Source: Planococcus sp. APC 4015 (lineage in GTDB: Bacteria; Actinomycetota; Actinomycetes; Actinomycetales; Microbacteriaceae). Taken from it: 64,000 nucleotides of DNA. The stretch lies in the NCBI GenBank assembly GCA_030407505.1, contig JASDDH010000001.1, forward strand, positions 124,001 to 188,000, written 5' to 3'. Positions 36,116-43,755 of the stretch are shown piece by piece. A program made the translations under genes and the position numbers. Every line of letters begins with the position of its first letter. The first letter of the stretch is position 1. The notes below the pieces were generated by a model that searched no databases, had not been told where the DNA came from, and saw only the letters and a program-made list of their open reading frames with translations.

Positions 36116-39100
36116 GCGGATGACTCCTTGCGCGCGACGACGACGTCGAAGGCGCCCTTGTTCGCGTAGGTACCTGCGTTGATGTGCTCGGTGTGCCCCT
36201 CCACCGACGACGGCACAAGACCGGCGTCACGATCGTAGCCTCGGCCGGCCACGATGACCTCGTGCTCGACGGCGAGGGTCTCCTCGGCGACGCGCGCCGT
36301 GGCGAATGCGGACTTGACGGCGTCACCGTCGGCGGCGTCCTCGAAGAGCAGCACGAGTCGGATGCGGTCGCTCACATCGAAGCCGGCGGCCTTGCGGGTG
36401 TCCTGGACGGCCCGCACGACGTCGCGGGCGAGCCCTTCCGCCTCGAGTTCGGGTGTCGTCCGCGTATCGAGCAGCACGAAGCCGCCGCCTGCCAGCAGCG
36501 CGAGTGCTTCACCGTCGGGTCTGCCCGCCGTCTCGAGCACGAGGTCGTACTCCCCCGGCTCGAGGGCGAGGCCGCCGGCGATGATGACGCCGCCCGATTC
36601 CGCCCAGTCGCCGGATTTGGCGGCACGGATCGCCTGCTGCACCTGTTTGCCCAGTCGCGGACCCGCAGCGCGAGCGTTGACGGACAGCCGGTGGGTGATC
36701 CCGTAGGACGACGCGGTGTCATCGCGCGTCTCGACGAGCGCGATCGCCTTGACGTTCAGCTCGTCGCGGAGGATCTCGTCGAACTGCCCCAGGGCCGCGG
36801 CATCCGGCACCACCACGGTCAGCAGCGGCAGCGGCAGACGCACGCGCTTGCCCTGCTTCTTGCGGAGCGCGTTGGCGACGCTCGACACCTCCCGCACGGT
36901 GTCCATCGCGCCGCGGATGTCACCGGCGTCGGGGAAGGCGTCCGCGTCGGGCCAGTCCTCCAGGTGCACGCTGCGGCCACCGGTGAGCCCCTGCCAGATG
37001 GTCTCGGAGATGAGCGGGATGATCGGCGCCGAGACACGCGTGAGGGTTTCGAGCACCGTGTACAGCGTGTCGAACGCCTCCCGGCTGGACGGGTCGTCGG
37101 TCACGCCGACCCAGAAGCGGTCGCGAGACCGGCGGATGTACCAGTTGGTCAGGGCCTCGGCGAACTCCCGCAGCTTCGCAGCCGCCATCGTCGAATCGAG
37201 TCCTTCGAGGTCTTCCGCGACACCGCGTACGAGGTCGCCGGTCAGGGCGAGGATGTAGCGGTCGAGCACGTTCGTCGAGTCCGTGCGCCACGTCGCCTCG
37301 TACCCGTCGGTCCCAGCCGCTGAGCCTGTCGAAGCGGTCCCCGCCGAGCCTGTCGAAGCGTTCGCGTACGTCGAGAAGAAGTACCACGCGTTCCACAGCG
37401 GCAGGAGGAACTCGCGGACGCCCGCGCGGATGCCCTCCTCGGTGACGCTGAGGTTTCCGCCGCGCAGCACCGACGACGACATCAGGAACCAGCGCATCGC
37501 GTCGGATCCGTCGCGATCGAAGACCTCGGACACGTCGGGGTAGTTGCGCAGCGACTTCGACATCTTGTAGCCGTCGTTGCCGAGCACGATGCCGTGGCAC
37601 GAGACACCGGTGAAGGCGGGTCGGTCGAACAGCGCGGTCGACAGCACGTGCATCACGTAGAACCAGCCGCGCGTCTGTCCGATGTATTCGACGATGAAGT
37701 CCGCCGGGGCGTGCTCGTCGAACCACTCGTGGTTCTCGAACGGGTAGTGCACCTGCGCGTAGGGCATCGATCCCGAGTCGAACCACACGTCGAAGACGTC
37801 CTCGATGCGGCGCATCGTGGAGCGCCCGGTCGGATCGTCGGGATTCGGGCGCGTCAGGTCATCGATGTACGGACGGTGCAGGTCGACGTTGCCGTCGGGA
37901 TCCTGTGGGAGGCGCCCGAAGTCGCGCTCCATGTCGGCCAGCGAGCCGTATACGTCGACGCGCGGGTACTCGGGGTCATCGCTCTTCCAGACCGGGATCG
38001 GCGAACCCCAGTAGCGGTTGCGGCTGATCGACCAGTCGCGCGCGCCCTCGAGCCACTTGCCGAACTGGCCGTGCTTGACGTTCTCGGGCACCCAGGTGAT
38101 CTGCTCGTTGTTGGCGAGCATCTTCTCCTTGAGCTCCGTCACGCGCACGAACCAGCTCGACACCGCGCGGTAGATCAGCGGGTTGCGGCACCGCCAGCAG
38201 TGCGGGTACGAGTGCTCATAGGACGCGAGCCGCAGCAGGCGCCCGTCCTGGCGGAGGATGCGCACGAGCGGCGTGTTCGCGTCCATCCACAGCTCCCCCG
38301 CGACATCCGTCACCTGAGGCAGGAAGCGTCCCCCGTCGTCGAGACTCATGATGAGCGGGATGCCGGCCGCCTCGGTCACGCGCTGGTCGTCCTCGCCGTA
38401 GGCCGGGGCCTGATGCACGATGCCGGTGCCGTCGCTCGTCGTGACGTAGTCGTCGACGAGGATGCGCCACGCGTGCGCGGTGCCCCACGTCTCGGCATCC
38501 GCGTAGTAGTCGAACAGCCGGTCGTAGGCGACGTCCGCGAGTTCTGCGCCGAGCACCGTGCGGTCCACCGCCGCGTATGCCGCATCGGCGGAGTCGTAGC
38601 CCAGGTCTTTCGCGTAGCCGGCGACCATGTCCTCGGCGAGCAGATAGCGGTGGGATGCCGCCTCTATGGGCTCGTCACTGCGCCCGTCGGGTGCGTGGTG
38701 CACATCGGCGGCACCGGCGGGTCCTCCGGGCAGCACGGCGTAGCGGATCTCGGGACCGACCGCGAGGGCGAGGTTGGTCGGCAGCGTCCAGGGGGTCGTC
38801 GTCCACGCCAGCGCGCGAACGGCGGTCAGGCCCAGCGCCTCGGCCTTCGCGCCCACGAGGGGGAACGTGACGGTGACCGAAGGATCCTGCCGCATCTTGT
38901 AGACGTCGTCGTCCATGCGCAGCTCGTGGGTCGACAGGGGCGTCTCGTCGCGCCAGCAGTAGGGCAGCACCCGGTGTCCCTCATAGGCGAGTCCCTTGTC
39001 GTGCAGGGTCTTGAACGCCCACAGCACCGATTCCATGTAGTTCGGGTCGAGGGTCTGGTAGCCGCGCTCGAAGTCGACCCAGCGCGCCTGGCGCGTCACG

Positions 39101-39531
39101 TAGTCCTGCCATTCGCGCGTGTACGCGAGCACCGACGAGCGCGCCTTCGCGTTGAACACGTCGATGCCCATGGCCTCGATCTCGGTCTTCTCGGTGATGC
39201 CGAGCTGCTTCATCGCCTCGAGCTCGGCCGGCAGACCGTGGGTGTCCCATCCGAAGACGCGGTCGACCTTCTTGCCGCGCATCGTCTGGAACCGCGGGAA
39301 GAGGTCCTTCGCGTACCCCGTGAGCAGATGACCGTAATGCGGCAGACCGTTCGCGAACGGCGGGCCGTCGTAGAACACCCATTCCGGCGCGCCCTCCCGG
39401 TTTGCGATCGACGCGCGGAAGGTGTCGTCGGCAGACCAGTACGACAGCGTCTGACGTTCGATCTGAGGAAAGCGCGGGCTCGGGACGACAGGCCCGAACG
39501 AGGATCCGGGGGCCGCTTTGGGGTAGGTCAT
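36112..39531 (-). CDS. ileS: Isoleucine--tRNA ligase
   Basis: Large (1139-residue) class Ia synthetase of the eukaryote-like actinobacterial type. HIGH-type motif [11 protein letters not shown] is near residue 61, and the KMSKS motif is in [14 protein letters not shown]. The editing domain lies between, and [16 protein letters not shown] precedes KMSKS. Start ATG (MTYPKAAPG) fits the family and lies right after the T-box leader. Oddity: between [10 protein letters not shown] and [11 protein letters not shown] the protein carries an extra [13 protein letters not shown]-type insert encoded by two palindromic repeats (37319-37359). Translation is coupled to folC. Confidence 0.96.
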   Translation of the reverse strand: MTYPKAAPGSSFGPVVPSPRFPQIERQTLSYWSADDTFRASIANREGAPEWVFYDGPPFANGLPHYGHLLTGYAKDLFPRFQTMRGKKVDRVFGWDTHGLPAELEAMKQLGITEKTEIEAMGIDVFNAKARSSVLAYTREWQDYVTRQARWVDFERGYQTLDPNYMESVLWAFKTLHDKGLAYEGHRVLPYCWRDETPLSTHELRMDDDVYKMRQDPSVTVTFPLVGAKAEALGLTAVRALAWTTTPWTLPTNLALAVGPEIRYAVLPGGPAGAADVHHAPDGRSDEPIEAASHRYLLAEDMVAGYAKDLGYDSADAAYAAVDRTVLGAELADVAYDRLFDYYADAETWGTAHAWRILVDDYVTTSDGTGIVHQAPAYGEDDQRVTEAAGIPLIMSLDDGGRFLPQVTDVAGELWMDANTPLVRILRQDGRLLRLASYEHSYPHCWRCRNPLIYRAVSSWFVRVTELKEKMLANNEQITWVPENVKHGQFGKWLEGARDWSISRNRYWGSPIPVWKSDDPEYPRVDVYGSLADMERDFGRLPQDPDGNVDLHRPYIDDLTRPNPDDPTGRSTMRRIEDVFDVWFDSGSMPYAQVHYPFENHEWFDEHAPADFIVEYIGQTRGWFYVMHVLSTALFDRPAFTGVSCHGIVLGNDGYKMSKSLRNYPDVSEVFDRDGSDAMRWFLMSSSVLRGGNLSVTEEGIRAGVREFLLPLWNAWYFFSTYANASTGSAGTASTGSAAGTDGYEATWRTDSTNVLDRYILALTGDLVRGVAEDLEGLDSTMAAAKLREFAEALTNWYIRRSRDRFWVGVTDDPSSREAFDTLYTVLETLTRVSAPIIPLISETIWQGLTGGRSVHLEDWPDADAFPDAGDIRGAMDTVREVSSVANALRKKQGKRVRLPLPLLTVVVPDAAALGQFDEILRDELNVKAIALVETRDDTASSYGITHRLSVNARAAGPRLGKQVQQAIRAAKSGDWAESGGVIIAGGLALEPGEYDLVLETAGRPDGEALALLAGGGFVLLDTRTTPELEAEGLARDVVRAVQDTRKAAGFDVSDRIRLVLLFEDAADGDAVKSAFATARVAEETLAVEHEVIVAGRGYDRDAGLVPSSVEGHTEHINAGTYANKGAFDVVVARKESSA
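37319..37359. repeat. Two REP-like repeats inside ileS
   Basis: GCTGAGCCTGTCGAAGC (37319-37335) and GCCGAGCCTGTCGAAGC (37343-37359), eight bases apart, are nearly identical direct copies. They encode the [14 protein letters not shown] insert in IleS. Confidence 0.8.
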
Positions 39532-39534
39532 GTC

Positions 39535-39720
39535 TCTCCAGCAGGTTGCGATGCTTCCATGCTGGGACGACCCCCCTGGCGGAGAACCGCGGTACCACCC
39601 CGCGTTGTCCTTGCGGACCTCTTTCACTGCGGCTGTGACGGGCCTGCCCCGTTCGGGTCTAATGAGGACCGGCGTCCCGTTCTTCCGAAAGCTCCCCGGT
39701 GATGCCGGATCAGCGCTGCT
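39535..39720 (-). promoter_or_regulatory. T-box leader of ileS
   Basis: The minus-strand leader contains the T-box core GGGTGGTACCGCGG (39587-39600), whose UGGUACCGCGG bulge pairs with the NCCA end of uncharged tRNA. Upstream, a short stem near 39690-39717 displays CGGCATCACCGG with ATC (39701-39703) as a plausible isoleucine specifier codon. Before the start codon, TCTCC (39581-39585) can pair with the GGAGA ribosome-binding site. The leader therefore probably controls translation rather than termination, as described for actinobacterial ileS T-boxes with very short Stem I. Confidence 0.88.
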
Positions 39721-39727
39721 GCACTAG

Positions 39728-39733
39728 ATCATA
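39728..39733 (-). promoter_or_regulatory. -10 element of ileS
   Basis: TATGAT on the minus strand; the expected start lies near 39721, right at the 5' edge of the T-box leader. The -35 region is weak. Confidence 0.55.
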
Positions 39734-39758
39734 CGCCTGTGCCGTGCCCGGCGAGCAG

Positions 39759-40172
39759 TCACCCGACGTAGGCCTCGGGCAGCACCGAAACGGTCGTCGC
39801 GCCGTGGAGCAGCCTCGATACCGGGCATCGCGCGTGCGCGGCCTCGGCGAGCGATCGCGTGGCCTCGTCATCGAGGCCGTCTGCTGAGACGAAGGCTGTC
39901 GCGTGGAACTCGTAGCCGATGCGACCGGTCGCCTCGTGGAGCTCGACTTCGACGGTCACCGCCGTCGCGCGCTCGCCCTTCACGATCGCTCGGGCAGTCG
40001 CGTTCAGGCAGGTCGACCAGGCGAGCGCCAGCAACTGCTCGGGGTTGCTCGCTGAGGCATCCGACGAGGGATCGAGCGGGTTGGACACCGGCACCTCCAG
40101 GCCGCCGTCCACGCGGCTCCACCCCGACCCGCCGTCGCGGTTGGTCGCCCTCGTCCGGTACCTCGCACCCAT
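39759..40172 (-). CDS. OsmC/Ohr family peroxiredoxin-like protein
   Basis: A 137-residue thiol protein that reduces organic hydroperoxides in the Ohr/OsmC superfamily. The two redox cysteines are in AWSTCLNATAR (near residue 56) and HARCPVSRLL (near residue 120). The N-terminal beta strands and Arg/Glu network residues are present, e.g. VEVELHEATGRIGYEFHA. Ohr and OsmC subtypes cannot be separated safely; the SNPEQLLALAWSTCLNA stretch leans to Ohr. The ATG has TATACT exactly six bases upstream, so the mRNA is probably leaderless. Divergent from metN. Confidence 0.87.
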   Translation of the reverse strand: MGARYRTRATNRDGGSGWSRVDGGLEVPVSNPLDPSSDASASNPEQLLALAWSTCLNATARAIVKGERATAVTVEVELHEATGRIGYEFHATAFVSADGLDDEATRSLAEAAHARCPVSRLLHGATTVSVLPEAYVG

Positions 40173-40178
40173 GCGGCG

Positions 40179-40186
40179 AGTATATT
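40179..40186. promoter_or_regulatory. Overlapping divergent -10 elements (OsmC/Ohr gene and metNIQ)
   Basis: The eight bases AGTATATT read TATACT on the minus strand (six bases before the OsmC/Ohr ATG) and TATATT on the plus strand (about 50 bp before metN). If both are used, polymerases on the two promoters would exclude one another. No SAM riboswitch fits in the 63-bp gap. Confidence 0.5.
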
Positions 40187-40235
40187 GGACTGCATACAAC
40201 AAGTCGCTCCACGCTGTCGTCCGAAGAGGAACCCT

Positions 40236-41015
40236 CTGTCTATCAACACCCCCGCGGGGCCGGTGGTCGAACTCGCCGGCGTCGCGAAGCGGTACGCGCA
40301 GGGTGCCGTCACTGCTCTCGAAGACGTCGATCTGCAGATCATGCCGGGCGAGATCTTCGGCGTGATCGGCGAGAGCGGCGCCGGCAAGACCACCCTGCTC
40401 GACATCCTCACCGCCTCGGAAGCCCCGAGCGCCGGAAGCGTGACAGTACTGGGACGCTCCCTCGCCGGTCTCGAGGGCAAAGCCCTCCGGGATTTCCGTC
40501 GCCGTATCGGCGTGGTGTTCCAGGGTGTTCACCTGCTGAGCAATCGCACCGTGCTCGACAACGTCCTGCTGCCACTCGAACTCGGGCGCAGCGGGCGCGC
40601 AACCGCCGCCCGGCGGCGGGCAGAGCGCGACCGGGCGCACGAGATGCTGGAGTTCGTCGGCCTCGCCGAAACGTCGGAGCGGTTCCCCGCCCAGCTCAGC
40701 GGCGGCCAGCAGCAGCGCGTCGGAATCGCGCGAGCCCTCGCCGGCCGTCCCGACCTGATCCTGTGCGACGAGCCGACGTCTTCGCTGGACGCGACGACAT
40801 CCGACGAGGTCCTGAGGGTCCTCGTCGACGCCCGCGATCGCCTCGGGACGACGGTCGTCGTCGTCACCCACGACCTCGAAGTCGTCCGGGCGATCTGCGA
40901 CCGCGTCGCGCTGTTCGAGCGGGGCGCTCTGCGCGACGTGATCGCCGTGCGTGCCCGAGGACTCGACCGCAGCGACTCGTACCTCGATCGTGCGCGCAAG
41001 GAACTGGGCGCATGA
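40236..41015 (+). CDS. metN: Methionine ABC transporter ATP-binding protein MetN
   Basis: ATPase of a D/L-methionine importer. It is 259 residues from the chosen start. Walker A is GESGAGKTTL (near residue 45), signature LSGGQQQRVGIARAL, Walker B LILCDEPTSSLD, and switch His in VVVTHDLEV. It lacks the C-terminal NIL/ACT-like domain (~100 residues) by which E. coli MetN senses methionine. Start choice: CTG at 40236 sits five bases after AGAGGA and gives MSINTPAGPVVELAG. The alternatives, TTG at 40185 (no ribosome-binding site) and GTG at 40263, are poorer. It overlaps metI by 4 bp. Confidence 0.92.
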   Translation: MSINTPAGPVVELAGVAKRYAQGAVTALEDVDLQIMPGEIFGVIGESGAGKTTLLDILTASEAPSAGSVTVLGRSLAGLEGKALRDFRRRIGVVFQGVHLLSNRTVLDNVLLPLELGRSGRATAARRRAERDRAHEMLEFVGLAETSERFPAQLSGGQQQRVGIARALAGRPDLILCDEPTSSLDATTSDEVLRVLVDARDRLGTTVVVVTHDLEVVRAICDRVALFERGALRDVIAVRARGLDRSDSYLDRARKELGA

Positions 41016-41683
41016 GCGACCTCGGCGCCACCCTGGATGAGCACGGTGCCGAGTTGCTCTCAGCGCTCGGCGAGACCGGCTACTTGATCGTCGTCTCGCT
41101 CTCGGCTGCGATCCTGCTGGGTCTGCCGCTGGGGACCATCGTCTTCCTCACCCGTCCGGAGGGGATCGCCCGCAATCGTGCGGTCTTCGTGCTGGGCAAC
41201 CTCTACATCAACGTCGTGCGCTCGTTCCCCTTCCTCCTCCTGGTCGTCTTCCTGGTCCCCCTGACACGCCTCATCTACGGCACGACCTTCGGCACCCCGG
41301 CCGCGACATTCTCGCTGTGCGTCGTGGCGGTCGCCATCTATGCGCGTCTCGTCGAGCAGATCCTGCGCGAGATCCGACCCGGAATCCTCCGCGTGGCCGA
41401 GACGATGGGGGCGAGCGTGCCGCAGACGATGTTCCGCATCCTGCTGCCCGAAGCCCGGCCGGGCCTCGTGTATGCGCTCACGTCGGCGACGATCAGCCTC
41501 ATCTCGTACTCGACCGTGCTCGGTGTCGTCGGCGGCGGCGGCATCGGCGACTTCGCCATGCGCTACGGCTACCAGGAGTACGACTACGCCCTCATGTACA
41601 CCACGATCCTCGTGATCCTGGTGCTGGTCCTCGCGATCCAGGCGATCGGCTATCGCCTCGCGACCCGCCTGGACCACCGCTGA
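41012..41683 (+). CDS. metI: Methionine ABC transporter permease MetI
   Basis: A 223-residue permease with five to six helices, e.g. TGYLIVVSLSAAILLGLPLG, FPFLLLVVFLVPLTRLIYGT and LVILVLVLAIQAIGY. The cytoplasmic coupling loop EAA-like motif is ETMGASVPQTMFRILLPEA, followed by SYSTVLGVVGGGGIGDFAMR, strongly conserved in MetI. Start ATGA overlaps the metN stop. It ends 41 bp before metQ. Confidence 0.95.
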   Translation: MSDLGATLDEHGAELLSALGETGYLIVVSLSAAILLGLPLGTIVFLTRPEGIARNRAVFVLGNLYINVVRSFPFLLLVVFLVPLTRLIYGTTFGTPAATFSLCVVAVAIYARLVEQILREIRPGILRVAETMGASVPQTMFRILLPEARPGLVYALTSATISLISYSTVLGVVGGGGIGDFAMRYGYQEYDYALMYTTILVILVLVLAIQAIGYRLATRLDHR

Positions 41684-41724
41684 CCGCTTCTCCCCCACCG
41701 CATCGAACACCCTGGAGTACCCTC

Positions 41725-42534
41725 ATGACCTCGCACCGCCTTCTTCCGTTCGTCGCGCTCCTCGGCGCCGGCGCCCTGCTCGCCGGCTGCGCCGGCGGTG
41801 CCGGCGACACCCCGGGCGCAGACGAGACGGTCACGATCCGGGTCGCCGCCGTCACCTCTCCCGCGACCGACATCGTCGAGGCCGCCGCGGCGCAGATCGA
41901 GGACGGCTACGAGATCGAGCCGCTCACGGTCACCGACTACGTCACCGTGAACAACATGCTCGCCGCAGGTGACATCGAGGCGAGCTTCTCGCAGCACGAG
42001 CCCTACATGCAGGAGTTCAACGAGAAGAACGACGCCTCGCTCGAAGCCGTGCAGACCGTGTACAACTTCGTCATCGGGTTCTACTCCCAGACCGTCCAGG
42101 ACATCGACGATCTGCCGGACGGTGCACGGGTGGCGATCCCGAATGACTCCTCCAACGCCGGTCGCGCCCTCAAGCTACTCGCCGACAACGACCTGCTGAC
42201 CCTCGACCCCGCGGTCGATCCCTACGCGGCCACGGTGGACGACATCGCCGAGAATCCGCGCGGGCTGGAGTTCCTCCAGGTCGAGATCGCTCAGCTGAAC
42301 ACCGCGTACGAAGAGGCCGACCTGGTCTTCCAGTGGCCCTCGCACATCGCCGCCCTCGGGCTCACCCCCGCCGACGACGGCCTGATCACAGAGCTGGACG
42401 ACCGCTTCGCCCTCCAGCTGGTCGTCGGCGACGACGTCGACGACCAGACCGTCGCCGCGCTGCGTGCGGCCTTCACGAGCGACGCCGTGCTCCACATCAT
42501 CGAGGCCAATCCCTCGATCGAGCCGGCGTTCTGA
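41725..42534 (+). CDS. metQ: Methionine ABC transporter substrate-binding lipoprotein MetQ
   Basis: A 269-residue NlpA-family lipoprotein that captures methionine outside the membrane. The signal peptide ends in the lipobox LLAGC (Cys21). Binding-site motifs are EASFSQHEPYMQEFNEKN, VAIPNDSSNAGRALKLL, LEFLQVEIAQLNTAY and FQWPSHIAALGL. The start is placed before the basic, hydrophobic signal. Third gene of metNIQ. A large imperfect palindrome begins 28 bp after its stop and may serve as its terminator. Confidence 0.95.
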   Translation: MTSHRLLPFVALLGAGALLAGCAGGAGDTPGADETVTIRVAAVTSPATDIVEAAAAQIEDGYEIEPLTVTDYVTVNNMLAAGDIEASFSQHEPYMQEFNEKNDASLEAVQTVYNFVIGFYSQTVQDIDDLPDGARVAIPNDSSNAGRALKLLADNDLLTLDPAVDPYAATVDDIAENPRGLEFLQVEIAQLNTAYEEADLVFQWPSHIAALGLTPADDGLITELDDRFALQLVVGDDVDDQTVAALRAAFTSDAVLHIIEANPSIEPAF

Positions 42535-42561
42535 GCGGCGCCTGCCTGCACCCTCGGTTGG

Positions 42562-42640
42562 GCGTTCACGAGGATCTGGACGCTCAAGAGGATGCCGGGG
42601 CGGCAGGGCTCCTCGTGAGTGACCGGATCCTCGCGAACGC
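42562..42640. repeat. Imperfect palindromic element, copy 1
   Basis: The 30-base left arm (42562-42591) and right arm (42611-42640) match at 25 of 30 positions as an inverted repeat around a 19-base spacer. It lies between metQ and the DUF559 gene. The right arm shares the exact 16-mer GAGTGACCGGATCCTC with copy 2, in the same orientation. It may also end metQ transcription. Confidence 0.82.
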
Positions 42641-42647
42641 GCAGGGG

Positions 42648-43472
42648 TCAGGGCGCCAGATGCAGTCCCTGCGCGACGGCGCGCATGATCCGATCCTGCA
42701 CATCCGGCCACCGCTCGACCACGTCGTGATAGCCGATGCGGATCACGTGGTAGCCGAGCAGGGTCAGCTCGGCATCGTGGGCGATGTCCCGTGATCGTTG
42801 GGCTCCGACATGATGGCCGCCGTCGATCTGGAGGACGAGCCGATCGCCGATGAGGAGATCCACACGGTGCCCGGCGAGCCAGATCTGGCGTCTGAGCGGC
42901 ACCTTCAGCCACCGGAGCCGGGGCAGGACCAGGGTTTCGAGACCCGAATCCGACCACGGGGATGCGATCTCGAGGATCCGCCGTGCCGCGAGAGGGAGCC
43001 GCAGCCGCTCCAGGGCGCGGACGTCGACGAGCGAGGCGCGCAACGCCGATTCCCATACGGCGAGCGCTGACTCGAAAGGCTGACAGAGCGCCACCGCGAC
43101 CAGCGTGTTCTCGATCCCGTCCTCGAGCATCGTCGGTGGCCGCGGCACGAGCGGGCGGTGCCAGTGCACGACGGCACCACGAGCGCGCACCGATCCGGAG
43201 TGGGCCGGTGCCGCCACGTGCACTCCGTCGGGGGCAAGCACCCACAACCCCAGTCGAGCGGCTCGGGTGATGCAGGTGAGCACGACGCCCGACCGTGCTG
43301 CGCCGAGGAGGACCGGATCGGCGTCGGCCGCCGCCATCCACCCGCGACGCGGCCGCACCAGTCCACCCGTGGCGACCGCTTCCGAGAGTGCGCGGTTGGT
43401 GGCTCCGTGGGCGCGGAGTTCGGACGAGCGGACGATCCCGCCCCGGGCGCGGACGAAGGTGAGGAGATCCAT
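42648..43472 (-). CDS. DUF559 endonuclease-like protein with AbiEi-type N-terminal domain
   Basis: A 274-residue protein, function unproven. The N-terminal ~80 residues look like the winged-helix domain of type IV antitoxin AbiEi (FVRARGGIVRSSELRAHGAT, GLVRPRRGWMAA). The C-terminal part is a DUF559/Vsr-like PD-(D/E)xK domain with VDLLIGDRLVLQIDGGHHVG and LTLLGYHVIRIGYHDV, which fit a nuclease-type Asp...QxD core. The ATG at 43472 is the best start, after a GGGAGG stretch. It lies alone between metQ and valS and is bracketed by two palindromic elements, so it may be a small mobile or selfish unit. Confidence 0.8.
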   Translation of the reverse strand: MDLLTFVRARGGIVRSSELRAHGATNRALSEAVATGGLVRPRRGWMAAADADPVLLGAARSGVVLTCITRAARLGLWVLAPDGVHVAAPAHSGSVRARGAVVHWHRPLVPRPPTMLEDGIENTLVAVALCQPFESALAVWESALRASLVDVRALERLRLPLAARRILEIASPWSDSGLETLVLPRLRWLKVPLRRQIWLAGHRVDLLIGDRLVLQIDGGHHVGAQRSRDIAHDAELTLLGYHVIRIGYHDVVERWPDVQDRIMRAVAQGLHLAP

Positions 43473-43581
43473 CCTCCCAGGAGACACCTCGGCGACCCGG
43501 CCGCCCGGCCGCGCCCACCCGGACCGGGGACGGAGCGCACCGGCACACACGTGGGGAGGACGCGGCGCAGCATCCCGTGCA

Positions 43582-43659
43582 CGTCCGTGAGGTTCTGGTC
43601 GCTCCAGAGGACGAACACGCCGTACCGGCTCCTCTCGAGTGACCGGATCCTCACGAGCG
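43582..43659. repeat. Imperfect palindromic element, copy 2
   Basis: Arms at 43582-43610 and 43631-43659 match at about 23 of 29 positions as an inverted repeat around a 20-base spacer. The element is upstream of the DUF559 gene, between it and valS. Same orientation and spacing as copy 1, with the 16-mer GAGTGACCGGATCCTC identical. Confidence 0.82.
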
Positions 43660-43688
43660 GACGAGCCATCCGGCCCGTCCGTGGCGGA

Positions 43689-43694
43689 TAGAAT
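43689..43694 (+). promoter_or_regulatory. -10 element of valS
   Basis: TAGAAT, about 62 bp before the valS ATG; it lies just beyond palindromic element copy 2. Confidence 0.5.
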
Positions 43695-43755
43695 CGCAGC
43701 TGATCCCACACTCAGGCACGCTCACACAGTGCCGCACATATCGCCAGGAGACCTC

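Noticed and set aside
40173-40235. Possible SAM riboswitch or S-box before metNIQ
   Set aside because: The gap is only 63 bp and lacks any stem structure of that size.
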